NCBI GenBank assembly: GCA_964572065.1
Contig: CAZNER010000002.1
Span: 1 to 55,600, forward strand
Reading direction: 5' to 3'
Length of the DNA stretch: 55,600 nt
Source: CAZNER01 sp964572065
Lineage (GTDB): Bacteria; Patescibacteriota; Dojkabacteria; JAHIVN01
The position numbers and the translations under genes are program-made. Under the pieces are notes generated by a model, which was not told the DNA's origin, made no database searches, and worked only from the letters and a program-made list of their open reading frames with translations. Positions 34,163 through 43,086 of this stretch are shown in pieces; position 1 is the first letter of the stretch; each line of letters begins with the position of its first letter.

Positions 34163-36583
34163 ATGAAAAAATCTAAAGTAGTATTGGTTTTTGTATTTAT
34201 TATCACAGCAGCCTTAGGTGGAGCGGCTATTTGGATAGGATTAAGGCTGGGTAAGGAGGAAGAAGTAACTCCTGAAGAAAGTGAAGCTTGGTCAAGTTAT
34301 TTTTGGTGTAATTATGATGATGTGAGAGCATGTGGTGATGCTACTAATGAATACTTCTCGAGTTATAGTGGTTTAGGTGATGGAAATTTATATGTTGCTT
34401 GCGTTCATTTACAGGCAGATACAGAGGGGACAACTCCACTATTGAAAGCTATGGGACCTGATCCGTACAGACAGTGGAAAGGAGAGGGAGCAGCTGCAGG
34501 AATTGCAGAAGGTTATGATTCTTCAGGGAGTACTCGTGATATGTTTGATTATGACAGCTGTCACAGCTGTAAAAGAATTGATTTAACCGATTATTCGTCA
34601 AGCGAGGTTAGAGTTAGTGCAGAAGGATGGACTACTATGCCAGGTGTTATAAATTGTAATGGAGATAGTGGATTAAAGGATAAATGTAACTGGTCTGAAT
34701 ATGAAGGTGTTAACGAAGGTAGTAAAGCTAGTATTATTTCATATGATGATAGCGCATTGTTTTTCAAATTTACATTATATGATGAAAATGGAGATGTAGT
34801 AAGAGATAATGATGGAAATTTGCAGGATTTTGAATTAGATAAATGGAGTGATTCGAGAATACAATATGGGGAGGGCAGGGTGTTGGATTGGAATGTAAAT
34901 CCTCATGATAGGGTATATGAATGCAGTGTACCTGAATTTGTATTTAGTAACTTGGAATTAGGTTATGGAACTTATACTGTTGAAGTAAGTGCTAGAAAGG
35001 AATTAAATCAAAAATGGAGACACCCAGATATGATCTTGACAGGTGATAATATTGACTACGAGATACCATATCAGGTAGGTGGGGAGGCAGGACCATATAC
35101 TTACAGGGAATTATATAATTCAAATACCTCAACTTCAGTTTTTGCGTGGACTGAGAATGAAGATAATATATGTGTTAGATCTTTTACCTTAGACCGCCCT
35201 GAAGAAAATATGGTTTGTGAATCATTAGTATCCGATAGGAACTTATCTACTTTGACTGAAGATGAACTTAGGACAGGTGATGTTACAGTTACATTAACAA
35301 CGTCTGTTTCGAATACAGCTAATGTAAATATAGGTTCAACAGGATATGATTATGGAGTAACCGGCGGTTTTAATATTAGTCCTGATCCAAATGGTAATAC
35401 AACAACTCTTACAATCCCTCAAGGTACAACTAACGGAAGTTATTCAGCGTGGGTTATGGTTACAGGAAGTGGTCCAAGTGGTTCAATTCAGTCGGGTTGT
35501 GGGCAGCAAATTGGTTGTATAAATGGAGGAGACGGTTGTTATATAAATTTTACAATTGGAGAAGGTACGTGTGATTGTGAGAGTGTTACTAGAAGTCCTT
35601 CAGGAGATCAGGTTGCTTCTGGTTCAAATGTAGCTTTTATTATGACAGCTGCTGATGAGAATGGTAATGAATGTGAAGTCGATGCATCTGATGTCAATTG
35701 GACAACAACTGGAAGTCCTGCCCTTGTTGAAGTAGATGATAGCAGAGAGCCGGAAGCTGGTGTAGCAGTGCAGCATCATATTGTTTATCAGGTTCCTGAT
35801 GCTGCAACTGAATCAACACAGTATTGTGTCTCTGCAGAGGTTGATGATTTAGGATTGGTTGATGCATGTCAAAATTGTTTTACAATCGGAGGAGAAGAAG
35901 AGCCAGCGTTTGCTGCGGTTAAGACAAGTGAGGTTGTATGTATAAATAATAATACAGCTGCGAGAATAACTTATACGATTCATGTAAGAAATGTATCTGA
36001 TGTGGCAGGGGTTATAGAGTATGTTGAAGATACTTATGATTCTAGGTTCCAGTCAAGCTGGGTAAGTGATATAACACCAACTCCTGATTCTCATTCAGGA
36101 AATGTTATTAGATGGGATAATAATGACGCGGGATATGCACTGCAAGCTAATGATGGAGCAACAGGAGGGGATGACGAGATAGAATTCAGCTATATTGTTA
36201 CAGTTCCATCTGATTATTTTGGAGAGGAAGTTGATGGTGTTTTTGTGCCATATCAATACGAAAATAATGCAATAGTAAAACCTGAAGATCAGGATGAGAT
36301 ACCTCTACATACGATTGTAGAGATTGTATGTGCTGTTCCTACTGGGGTTTTAAGTAATGCTGTGACAAGCGCATTATTAGGATTATTATTAATAATGTTG
36401 GGAATAATAGCATTAAGAATGCATGTATTTACTTATAAGCTCTTGTTTCCTGTTGAAAAAGTGATAAATAGTATTGGAGAATTTGTTAGTAATAAAAAGG
36501 AAAAAATAGCAGATAGATTTAAGCTCACTAAAAAAGAACGATTTGAGAAGGAAACTGTCAAGGATATAGATAAAGAAGATTAA
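34163..36583 (+). CDS. Cys-rich surface protein anchored at both ends (paralog 1)
   Basis: The frame opens at 34139 with TTG, but the ATG at 34163 after a TGCTATATT box is preferred. A membrane helix at about 5-27 is followed by EEEVTPEES, and a second helix at about 740-765 is followed by a charged cytoplasmic tail rich in Lys and Glu. Between them lie beta-rich domains with many paired Cys. The domain before the second helix (CINNNTAARITYTIHVRN...) is of the DUF11-like type and is closely repeated in the next gene, as is the module before it. The two genes are tandem duplicates. Likely cell-surface or pilus-like structural protein; binding partner unknown. Confidence 0.7.
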   Translation: MKKSKVVLVFVFIITAALGGAAIWIGLRLGKEEEVTPEESEAWSSYFWCNYDDVRACGDATNEYFSSYSGLGDGNLYVACVHLQADTEGTTPLLKAMGPDPYRQWKGEGAAAGIAEGYDSSGSTRDMFDYDSCHSCKRIDLTDYSSSEVRVSAEGWTTMPGVINCNGDSGLKDKCNWSEYEGVNEGSKASIISYDDSALFFKFTLYDENGDVVRDNDGNLQDFELDKWSDSRIQYGEGRVLDWNVNPHDRVYECSVPEFVFSNLELGYGTYTVEVSARKELNQKWRHPDMILTGDNIDYEIPYQVGGEAGPYTYRELYNSNTSTSVFAWTENEDNICVRSFTLDRPEENMVCESLVSDRNLSTLTEDELRTGDVTVTLTTSVSNTANVNIGSTGYDYGVTGGFNISPDPNGNTTTLTIPQGTTNGSYSAWVMVTGSGPSGSIQSGCGQQIGCINGGDGCYINFTIGEGTCDCESVTRSPSGDQVASGSNVAFIMTAADENGNECEVDASDVNWTTTGSPALVEVDDSREPEAGVAVQHHIVYQVPDAATESTQYCVSAEVDDLGLVDACQNCFTIGGEEEPAFAAVKTSEVVCINNNTAARITYTIHVRNVSDVAGVIEYVEDTYDSRFQSSWVSDITPTPDSHSGNVIRWDNNDAGYALQANDGATGGDDEIEFSYIVTVPSDYFGEEVDGVFVPYQYENNAIVKPEDQDEIPLHTIVEIVCAVPTGVLSNAVTSALLGLLLIMLGIIALRMHVFTYKLLFPVEKVINSIGEFVSNKKEKIADRFKLTKKERFEKETVKDIDKED

Positions 36584-36652
36584 GCCTCTTATAGAAGCTG
36601 TTGCTGTGTATTTTAACTTGTGTTATATTTAAGTATCTTTAAATACATCTAT

Positions 36653-38587
36653 ATGAAGAGAAAAGAAGAAGGTAATGTATTATTAATTATTATCTTTGTT
36701 ATAACAGCAATTTTAGGAGGTGTAGCTGTATGGATAGGATGGAGATTAAGTAGAGAAGAAGAAGTTACTCCTGAAGAGAGTTCTGCTGATACTGCAGCCC
36801 CAAATGGAGTATGTGAACCGGATTTGGACTGTGAATTAACTGTAAATAGTTCGACTGATTGTGGTAATATACCAATTACCTCAAGTGGAAGGATAAGTCA
36901 AAATATAGGTGATTATGTCCAAAGTTGCAATAGCGATTGTTCTCTGGGACAGATGTCGATCTGGGAATTCATATGCAGAGGACCTATGACTGATGAAATT
37001 TGTCAGGTATGTTATATAGATGGGAATTGCGGAAGTGAGCCGGATTTTTTCCCAAGTTCGGATGCAAGATGTGATTGCAGTGGCTGTTCAAGTCAGATGC
37101 CTCCAACTGACACACCATGTCATTGCTGTTATTCAGATTCATCAGGTTGGAATCAGCAGTGTTTAGGTTTATGTGTAGATGAAGGACCAGGGTATGGTAG
37201 TAATGGATATAGTCCGAAACCCTCTGGAACTTTTGATTCAAGTGATCCTGATTATAGATGCAGAAATGTCCAGATTGATATCTGGGTAGATAGAGGAGAT
37301 AGTAGTTCTGGAACTTTAATATTAAAATGTCAAATGGATCCGGATGGGAATTGGGGACCACCGAGTGAGAGTCCTGGATGGGATTTCTATACGTGTGAGG
37401 AAGAAGCGGAAGATGTATATGTTTGTGGAGATACTGGATGTGGAAGTGAGGGAGATATTTGTAATGATGGGACAACCTGCCATAGTAATGGAGGTGCTAT
37501 GACTTGCTGTAATGAATGTACTGATGGCACTTGGTCTTGCAGTGCAAGTAATAGTTGTGAATGTGAAGCAGTTTTAGATACAGATTTATCTTGTGATGAT
37601 CTTTCAGCTGCTCCTTCAAGTGTTCCGGCAAGTGGAGGAGATGTTACATTATCAGCAAGTTCGACTGCGACTAATGTTCAAATTACCGGATATACATATG
37701 GAGCTGATATTGGAACTGTAACTGAAAGTATGCCAAATTCAATGAGCGAAGCGTCGACGGCAACTTGGGATATACCAAACGGTTTAGAGGGAGGAAGCGA
37801 ATATAATGCTTGGGTTACAGTAAGTTCAGAAGGGGAGGATGATGCAGGATGCAGCGGAGAGGATGATTGTACAACTGGTGATGAGGAGTGTCAGGTATCA
37901 GTTACCATTCAAGATGAAGATCTGCCTTATTTTGATGCTGAGAAGACATCTAGTGTAGAGTGTATTAATAATAATACTGCAGCTGAGATTACATATCAGA
38001 TAACAGTTTCAAATATTTCCGATGTTTCTGGAACAGTATATAGTGTTGTAGATACATATGATGAACGATTTGAGTCGAGCTGGGTTGGAAGTATTTCCCC
38101 AACGCCTGATTCGCATGAAGGTAATGTTATTACATGGGATAATGATGGTGAAGGATGGACTTTAGGAGCAGGAGAGTCACTGCCGGTATTTAGTTATGTA
38201 GTGACAGTTCCATCCGATTATTTTGGAGAATATATAAATGGGGAGTTTGTACCTTATGAGTATGAGAATTTTGCTGTTGTGAGGACTGAAAATGAAGACT
38301 TTGAGCTCGAAACAACTGTTGAAATTGAATGTCCAACATCTCCATCCCCTACACCAAGTCCAGGAACAGGTATTTTTGATACTGCAACTAATGCTGGAGT
38401 TCTTGCTGTTTTGTTGATAACAGCTGGTTTCGTTATTTTAAGAATTCAGCAGCCTGATGTTAAATTCCTTGTAAAGAAGGGGTTGAGAATTTGGCCGATA
38501 AAGATTATTGCTGAAAAGGTAGTATTTGATTTGAAGAAAGAGAAGTTTGAGAAGAAGGCTTTAGATGATGTTGATGATGAGGAGTAA
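36653..38587 (+). CDS. Cys-rich surface protein anchored at both ends (paralog 2)
   Basis: Start chosen at the ATG 36653, after TGTTATATT (36621-36629). N-terminal helix about 10-32 followed by REEEVTPEES, nearly identical to paralog 1. The middle (about 55-320) is very Cys-rich, with blocks such as CDCSGCSSQ, TPCHCCYSD and GAMTCCNECTDG, suggesting dense disulfides or metal sites. The C-terminal module (CINNNTAAEITYQITVSN, VPSDYFGEYINGEFVPYEYE) is the counterpart of paralog 1, then a Pro/Thr-Ser spacer, a second helix and a charged tail. 645 residues. Extracellular structural protein by inference. Confidence 0.7.
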   Translation: MKRKEEGNVLLIIIFVITAILGGVAVWIGWRLSREEEVTPEESSADTAAPNGVCEPDLDCELTVNSSTDCGNIPITSSGRISQNIGDYVQSCNSDCSLGQMSIWEFICRGPMTDEICQVCYIDGNCGSEPDFFPSSDARCDCSGCSSQMPPTDTPCHCCYSDSSGWNQQCLGLCVDEGPGYGSNGYSPKPSGTFDSSDPDYRCRNVQIDIWVDRGDSSSGTLILKCQMDPDGNWGPPSESPGWDFYTCEEEAEDVYVCGDTGCGSEGDICNDGTTCHSNGGAMTCCNECTDGTWSCSASNSCECEAVLDTDLSCDDLSAAPSSVPASGGDVTLSASSTATNVQITGYTYGADIGTVTESMPNSMSEASTATWDIPNGLEGGSEYNAWVTVSSEGEDDAGCSGEDDCTTGDEECQVSVTIQDEDLPYFDAEKTSSVECINNNTAAEITYQITVSNISDVSGTVYSVVDTYDERFESSWVGSISPTPDSHEGNVITWDNDGEGWTLGAGESLPVFSYVVTVPSDYFGEYINGEFVPYEYENFAVVRTENEDFELETTVEIECPTSPSPTPSPGTGIFDTATNAGVLAVLLITAGFVILRIQQPDVKFLVKKGLRIWPIKIIAEKVVFDLKKEKFEKKALDDVDDEE

Positions 38588-38723
38588 AAGAAAGTATTTT
38601 TAACTACAGTAAACATTTAGGACATTTTCTATTAAGTTTTTTTATGATAAAATCTAATTGTCTAGGTGTTTATTTGTACATTAATAATCAGTGTAAATAA
38701 AAGGTATAATTGTACTGGTAGCT

Positions 38724-38738
38724 TCCGCCAGAGGCGGA
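38724..38738. repeat. Short GC-rich palindrome
   Basis: TCCGCC AGA GGCGGA, a 6-bp perfect stem in otherwise AT-rich sequence, between the -10 of the tRNA-Arg and the tRNA. Related pieces (CTCCGCCAATGGAGG, CCAAAGGCGGAC) recur at 39427-39472. Such GC-rich palindromes are scattered repeats in many CPR genomes (general knowledge). Confidence 0.55.
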
Positions 38739-38763
38739 CAGATAATGGATTATTGGTGTAATA

Positions 38764-38838
38764 TGCGCTGGTAGCTCAATGGATAGAGCAACTGCCTTCT
38801 AAGCAGTAGGTTGCAGGTTCGAGTCCTGTCCAGCGCAA
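38764..38838 (+). tRNA. tRNA-Arg (TCT)
   Basis: Full cloverleaf of 75 nt: acceptor TGCGCTG / CAGCGCA, anticodon stem ACTGC / GCAGT with loop CTTCTAA (anticodon TCT), T-arm with GGTTCGAGTCC, discriminator A. A TATAAT at 38705-38710 serves as likely -10. CCA is not encoded. Confidence 0.95.
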
Positions 38839-38983
38839 TCCTAGAAGCCATTTAGATTTAAGTATATATCTTTATAATAGAGAATAGTATTGATATAAGC
38901 AGTTTTAATGATTGCTTGCTGATCTTTTATATAAAGTTTGCAATTTAGATGAGAGCATGTTATTCTAAATAAATAACTGCCTC

Positions 38984-39020
38984 AGACTCTATTGCATAAT
39001 GTAAATAGAGTCTTTTTTTA
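38984..39020 (+). terminator. Strong intrinsic terminator
   Basis: Perfect 10-bp stem AGACTCTATT (38984-38993) / AATAGAGTCT (39004-39013) followed directly by T6. The best terminator in the window; it would end the tRNA-Arg transcript. The 145 nt between tRNA and terminator hold only AT-rich hairpins. Confidence 0.85.
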
Positions 39021-39027
39021 TTCCTGT

Positions 39028-39043
39028 GTATGGTTTACCATAC
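39028..39043. promoter_or_regulatory. Operator-like inverted repeat
   Basis: GTATGGT TT ACCATAC, a 7+7 inverted repeat with a 2-nt centre, about 85 nt before the tRNA-His. Too tight for a good RNA hairpin, so a protein-binding dyad is more likely. Confidence 0.3.
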
Positions 39044-39126
39044 GAAGCAAAAAAGGACAGAAATGTTCAAGAGTAATAATGTTATTAAAAGGGTGTATAT
39101 TAGAAGTTAGGTTATAGGCGTAGTAT

Positions 39127-39199
39127 GGTGACTGTAGCTCAATGGTAGAGCGCCTGCCTGTGGAGCGGGTTGTTGTGGGTTCAAGTCCCACCAGTCACC
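39127..39199 (+). tRNA. tRNA-His (GTG)
   Basis: Cloverleaf with an eight-pair acceptor including the His-specific G-1 (39127) and C73 (39199). Anticodon stem CCTGC / GCGGG with loop CTGTGGA (anticodon GTG), T-arm GGGTTCAAGTCCC. CCA is not encoded. Confidence 0.95.
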
Positions 39200-39200
39200 C

Positions 39201-39245
39201 CAAAGGGAAAGGTTCTACACTTTAGTGTAGGTTCTTTCCCTTTTG
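39201..39245 (+). terminator. Long hairpin after tRNA-His
   Basis: AAAGGGAAAG 39202-39211 / CTTTCCCTTT 39234-39243, with inner CTACAC 39215-39220 / GTGTAG 39225-39230. It starts 2 nt after the tRNA. The T-tail is short, so it may be a terminator or processing structure. Confidence 0.6.
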
Positions 39246-39330
39246 AGTTATTGGAGACAGAAGTATAACGAAGGAGCAAAAAAATTTGAAGTGGAATTAA
39301 TCCTTCGTAGTAAAGCGGAGAATGGAAGTC

Positions 39331-39343
39331 CTACCAGTCACCC
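39331..39343 (+). repeat. Partial copy of the tRNA-His 3' end
   Basis: CTACCAGTCACCC repeats the last bases of the tRNA-His gene (CCACCAGTCACCC, 39188-39200) with one mismatch. A shorter third copy, CAGTCACCC, is at 39481-39489. Repeated tRNA 3' ends are what site-specific integration at a tRNA leaves behind. The 300 bp between tRNA-His and the next gene otherwise contain GC-rich palindrome fragments and no believable gene. Confidence 0.45.
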
Positions 39344-39545
39344 ATATGAAAACCGTTTTACAGTTTACATTTCGTTGTGGGTTTCCTCCTTCTCCTTCGT
39401 TTCACTCAGGGTTCGGAGGACTAGATCTCCGCCAATGGAGGATCGTTGAGCAAGTCTCCCTCCAAAGGCGGACAAGCACAGTCACCCATTTTTGATTCTT
39501 ACCTTGTTTTCATATTTGATTTTAAGATAAAATGCTTTATTGAAT

Positions 39546-40016
39546 ATGAAAAAGAAAGAAAAACATTCAGTAGCAATCATAATTTGGAATAAAAATAGAG
39601 ATAAAGTTCTTTTAGTCCAGAGACCATTAGATGATGACAGCTTACCAGGTCATTGGGGTTTTCCTGCTGCATCAAAAAAGGATTTAAATGATAAGTGGGA
39701 GTTATATTCTCATAAGGCTGCTGAGACTAAATTAGGAGTTAAGGTTAAAATAATTAAACTTTTAGGTGAGGATACAGTTGATAGAGGAAAATTTATTTTA
39801 AGACTCAGAGATTATGAAGTTGAAATAATAGATGGCGAACCATCGGTTCATCAACCAATTAAGGGGGTAACTCAATATATAAAAATGGAGTATACAGATG
39901 ATTTGCGTAGAATAATTGAATCTGCAAAGAATAAATCATTATGTACTAGAATATTTTTAAATAGCATTGGGGTGGATTATAAGAATCCGAAGAGACATAA
40001 GATTAAAGATAGCTAG
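39546..40016 (+). CDS. Nudix-fold protein with degenerate catalytic box
   Basis: The N-terminal half reads as a Nudix fold (SVAIIIWNKNRDKVLLVQRP, then PGHWGFPAASKKD), but the box GX5EX7REUXEEXGU is degraded: the region reads GFPAASKKDLNDKW, then HKAAETKLGV, so REUXEE has become HKAAET and only one box Glu remains. It may be a non-catalytic binding protein, or act with a different substrate. 156 residues from the ATG at 39546; a TTG two codons earlier is also possible. Alone on the strand. Confidence 0.65.
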   Translation: MKKKEKHSVAIIIWNKNRDKVLLVQRPLDDDSLPGHWGFPAASKKDLNDKWELYSHKAAETKLGVKVKIIKLLGEDTVDRGKFILRLRDYEVEIIDGEPSVHQPIKGVTQYIKMEYTDDLRRIIESAKNKSLCTRIFLNSIGVDYKNPKRHKIKDS

Positions 40017-40134
40017 ATCATAAAGAAACTCTACTTATTTATATCATATTATATTTTTTTAAATATTATTTGATTTTTGCATCTCCCCACTCAACAACTG
40101 TAAAGCCTTCACGTTGATGATATGGTATATAAGG

Positions 40135-40854
40135 TTAAATCTCAATACTTTCAAGTATCTTTGTAAACAATTCTTCCATATCTTCAGTTAATTCTTCTCC
40201 TGAACAGTAAAGTCTTATCCTATGGAAATGATCTCCATCTCCCTGCATATAAAATTCAATATGGGCATAGTCAGCATCGAGTTCTCCAGTGTACCCTTTG
40301 AACTTGATTAAAGTACCGTCAACCTGACCTATTTCGTAATTTTCAATTGTTTTTACAATATTAGGATTCCCTTCTGTATAATAATCTACAAATTCCTCAA
40401 GAGACCTGTTATTTGATTTTACAACAAACCACGTGAGTTCATTTTCTCCATAGGATGTACTTAAAGTTAGAGGGTCATCACCTCCGAAAGTATTTTCGGT
40501 AATAGGATCGGGAGAATTATATTTAAATGAAAAATTGTATTCATCAGAATAATAATTTCGCCATCCTTCATAAGGATCAGTCTCTTGAATATCTTCCGTA
40601 TCGTTTGTGTTTTCAGTTGTAGTATTTTCATCCTCATCTGTTTGAGTATTGTCTGTAATTTCTTGTTTCCCTTTCTCTTTCCCCAGCATATAAGCAGAAA
40701 CCCCAACAATACTACTTAAAGTTATTACTCCAAAAAAAGATAAAATGATTAGTAGAGCTTTAGGCTTCTTTTTATTATTACTTTGTGGTACAGCAACATT
40801 GGGCCGAGGATGGGTTTGATTAATTGCTGTTTTTAATGGTGTATCGTTTTCCAT
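40135..40854 (-). CDS. Membrane-anchored extracellular protein, PsbP-like
   Basis: A basic, Pro-rich cytoplasmic N-terminus (1-31) leads to a membrane helix (about 32-54), an acidic Thr/Asp/Glu linker (about 62-92) and an outside domain starting WRNYYSDEYNFSFKYNSP. This last pattern, aromatic plus FSFKYP-like, is common in anchored CPR proteins and resembles PsbP/MOG1-type folds, but no function follows. 239 residues. The same frame stays open for 22 codons after its TAA stop (see findings). Similar in plan to the 43742 and 46991 products. Confidence 0.65.
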   Translation of the reverse strand: MENDTPLKTAINQTHPRPNVAVPQSNNKKKPKALLIILSFFGVITLSSIVGVSAYMLGKEKGKQEITDNTQTDEDENTTTENTNDTEDIQETDPYEGWRNYYSDEYNFSFKYNSPDPITENTFGGDDPLTLSTSYGENELTWFVVKSNNRSLEEFVDYYTEGNPNIVKTIENYEIGQVDGTLIKFKGYTGELDADYAHIEFYMQGDGDHFHRIRLYCSGEELTEDMEELFTKILESIEI

Positions 40855-41027
40855 GGATAATTTTTAAAATTTTAAGTAACTATATTAAATATAACAGAAA
40901 TTGAGGGAAAAAGTAACAAAGAATATTAATTAAAATAATATTTATTTAGCCTGCCTGCTGTGGTTTAGGAAAGCAGGATGATAATAGGTGGGAAGGAGGG
41001 GGCGAGGATTCATTCATATTATATGAT

Positions 41028-41501
41028 CTATGATTCTTTGTATCCTTGTGTGGGTTGAGTCAAGTCAAAAATAATAATATGATCTCTATCAATTTCAGGT
41101 TTTCCATTTTCATCTAATTTAAAATCGAAGTAATATATAAAATCTATCTGAGGCAAAGTAAGAGGTTGAGGTGGTATATCGAGAATATTTGGAACTTCAT
41201 CTATATAAGGTACTTGGCAAGAAGGTTTTGAATACCTTTTTGCTTTTTCTTTTTTAGGTAGTAATAATCTGTATCTTGTTTGAAATTCGGATGTAGTAAT
41301 TCTGTCTTTAGTATAACCTGCAAATAGTTTTGTTAATGCTTCATATTGTTCAAAAGTAAGATTGCACATGGGACGTCTTAATGGTTTATCTGTGAGTGCA
41401 ATAGTTGCCCTTGTAGTCACTAGTATTAACGTATCACCGAATTTTCTACTTTTTTCATCTGCGGATTGTCCGTAAATGTAGGTTGCTTCCCAACTAAACA
41501 A
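41028..41501 (-). CDS. Unknown protein, 157 residues, uncertain start
   Basis: No family recognised. Hydrophilic, with a Pro-rich C-terminal part (VPNILDIPPQPLTLPQIDF) and the strand-like GDTLILVTTRATIAL. The nearest start is TTG at 41501; the frame stays open a few codons further to a TGA at 41529-41531. Upstream, another reading frame on the same strand (41426-41692) and one on the opposite strand (41466-41672) also look protein-like, so either a frameshift at the A6 run near 41452-41457 has split one longer gene or the start region overlaps another small gene. Downstream is a hairpin-rich, GC-rich patch (CCTGCT / AGCAGG at about 40957-40980). Confidence 0.4.
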   Translation of the reverse strand: MFSWEATYIYGQSADEKSRKFGDTLILVTTRATIALTDKPLRRPMCNLTFEQYEALTKLFAGYTKDRITTSEFQTRYRLLLPKKEKAKRYSKPSCQVPYIDEVPNILDIPPQPLTLPQIDFIYYFDFKLDENGKPEIDRDHIIIFDLTQPTQGYKES

Positions 41502-41814
41502 TGGGTTGGTATTGTTGTAACTATAACATCAGTAAAGGGACAAGGAGGAAGTGCAATGATTGAAGAATACCTTGGGAATGGAGTATCTAAGGTTCCAGAG
41601 ATCATACCTCTACCATTCGATACGATTTTTAAAGTAGTATATCCAGAATTAATTGCTACAAACGTAAATTGAGATTGGAAGATGTATGTAAATCTTGAAT
41701 ACTATTGAGATCTATATCTAGTTTTATGGATTAGTATTATCAAATTAGAATTTATAATACCTGTGTGTAAGCATGGATATTATGGATAATACAGTAATAA
41801 TATAAAGGATTCTC

Positions 41815-41823
41815 TGATATAAT
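41815..41823 (+). promoter_or_regulatory. Extended -10 promoter of obg
   Basis: TGATATAAT (hexamer 41818-41823), 26 nt before the ATG at 41850. Confidence 0.5.
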
Positions 41824-41849
41824 AAATATGATATTTAATAGTAATAACA

Positions 41850-42782
41850 ATGATCAGAGATAAGGTTAGAATAAAAATTCAGTCAGGACAGGGGGGAGCA
41901 GGATCTATGGCTACTTTCGGGAATAGAAGTACTGGAGGGGATGGTGCGCATGGAGGCAAAGTTTATATCTTAGGTGATGAAAACACTTATGATCTAAGTA
42001 AGTATAAACATGATAAAACTTACAAGGCCGAAGATGGAAAATCTGGGATGATGAAAAATAAAACTGGAGTTGTAGGAAAGGATCTTGTATTACTAGTACC
42101 GCTTACGACTGAAGTTTTCATAGACGGTGAAAAAGCTTTAAAGATTGTAAAACATGGACAGAAGGAATTAGTACTTAAAGGTGGTTCGGGGAGACCGGGA
42201 AATATCTCCTTAAAAAGAAATCCAAGACTTGAAAATAAAATATTCAAATTTGAAGCTGAGAAAAAAACATTAGAATTAGTATTAAAACTTCAGTCGGATA
42301 TCATATTCATCGGATATCCAAATGCAGGTAAATCAAGTATGCTGAATTCTCTGACAGAAGCGAAAGCAAAGACAGCGTCTTATGAATTTACAACTCTCGA
42401 TCCACAGATAGGATTTATGGATGGTCTCAAGCTTATGGATCTGCCAGGTCTTATAGAAGGGACTCATGAAGGAAAGGGCTTAGGAATAGGATTTTTGAAG
42501 CATACTGAAAGTGTAAAGCTTGTAGCTCATTTTGTTAGTATGGAGAACTCTAATCCTTTAGAGGTATATGAATCATTAAGAAAGGAGATAAAAAGCATTA
42601 GTGAAAAATTGTATAAAAGAAGAGAGATTATAGTACTGACTAAAACTGATGAAGTAAAGAAAGAGGAGATTGAAAGGGCTGAAAGATTATTTAAAAATAA
42701 AGGATTGGAAGTTGTCAGCTGTTCTATCATAGATGATGAATCTATAGAGAAAGTAAAGAAAAGTTTCAAAAAGTTGGTTTAA
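41850..42782 (+). CDS. obg: Obg/CgtA GTPase without the C-terminal domain
   Basis: Obg GTPases bind the 50S subunit and act in ribosome assembly and stress. Residues 1-145 form the Gly-rich Obg fold (GQGGAGSMATFGNRSTGGDG). The G domain has G1 GYPNAGKSS (155-163), G2 TTLDP, G3 DLPGLIEG (197-204) and G4 as TKTD instead of NKxD. At 310 residues it lacks the C-terminal OCT domain of typical 330-430 residue members. The start is clear, with an extended -10 in front. Confidence 0.92.
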   Translation: MIRDKVRIKIQSGQGGAGSMATFGNRSTGGDGAHGGKVYILGDENTYDLSKYKHDKTYKAEDGKSGMMKNKTGVVGKDLVLLVPLTTEVFIDGEKALKIVKHGQKELVLKGGSGRPGNISLKRNPRLENKIFKFEAEKKTLELVLKLQSDIIFIGYPNAGKSSMLNSLTEAKAKTASYEFTTLDPQIGFMDGLKLMDLPGLIEGTHEGKGLGIGFLKHTESVKLVAHFVSMENSNPLEVYESLRKEIKSISEKLYKRREIIVLTKTDEVKKEEIERAERLFKNKGLEVVSCSIIDDESIEKVKKSFKKLV

Positions 42783-43050
42783 ACAAGAGTTCATTAGATA
42801 TGGAAAAATAAAGTAATGGAGTTAAAGATATAGAAGGAATATTTATTATAATTTTATTACCCAAAATCACATATCTTACTTCTTAGTATTTACCTTTAAG
42901 TATATATCATGAACTGAATTTAGAAGATATTATTAAGTAAAATATAAAGAATTTAATCCTAATTAAAAGAAAAGAAACATCAATTCAATATCTAATGATT
43001 AAAATTTACCAGCTTTATTGGATGTTTACTATTAAGTTTGTATTAGTTTG
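42783..43050. other. AT-rich gap without a supported feature
   Basis: About 270 bp between obg and the next promoter. No open frame of note and no strong hairpin. Confidence 0.5.
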
Positions 43051-43086
43051 TGTTATATTAATTTATATATCTTAGTTATTTCTGAT

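Noticed and set aside
36984..37475. 163-codon minus-strand frame
   Set aside because: Antisense shadow of the Cys-rich surface protein; His/Tyr-rich composition is produced by the opposite-strand codons.
39243..39449. 68-codon open frame after tRNA-His
   Set aside because: It runs over a terminator arm, a tRNA 3'-end copy and GC-rich palindrome pieces; composition is unlike any other protein here.
41426..41692. Protein-like frames on both strands upstream of the 41028 gene
   Set aside because: A minus-strand frame (59 codons from its Met) and a plus-strand TTG frame (41466-41672) overlap and contradict each other. A frameshift at the A6 run is possible, but the purine-rich plus strand argues against the minus frame, so I report neither as a gene.
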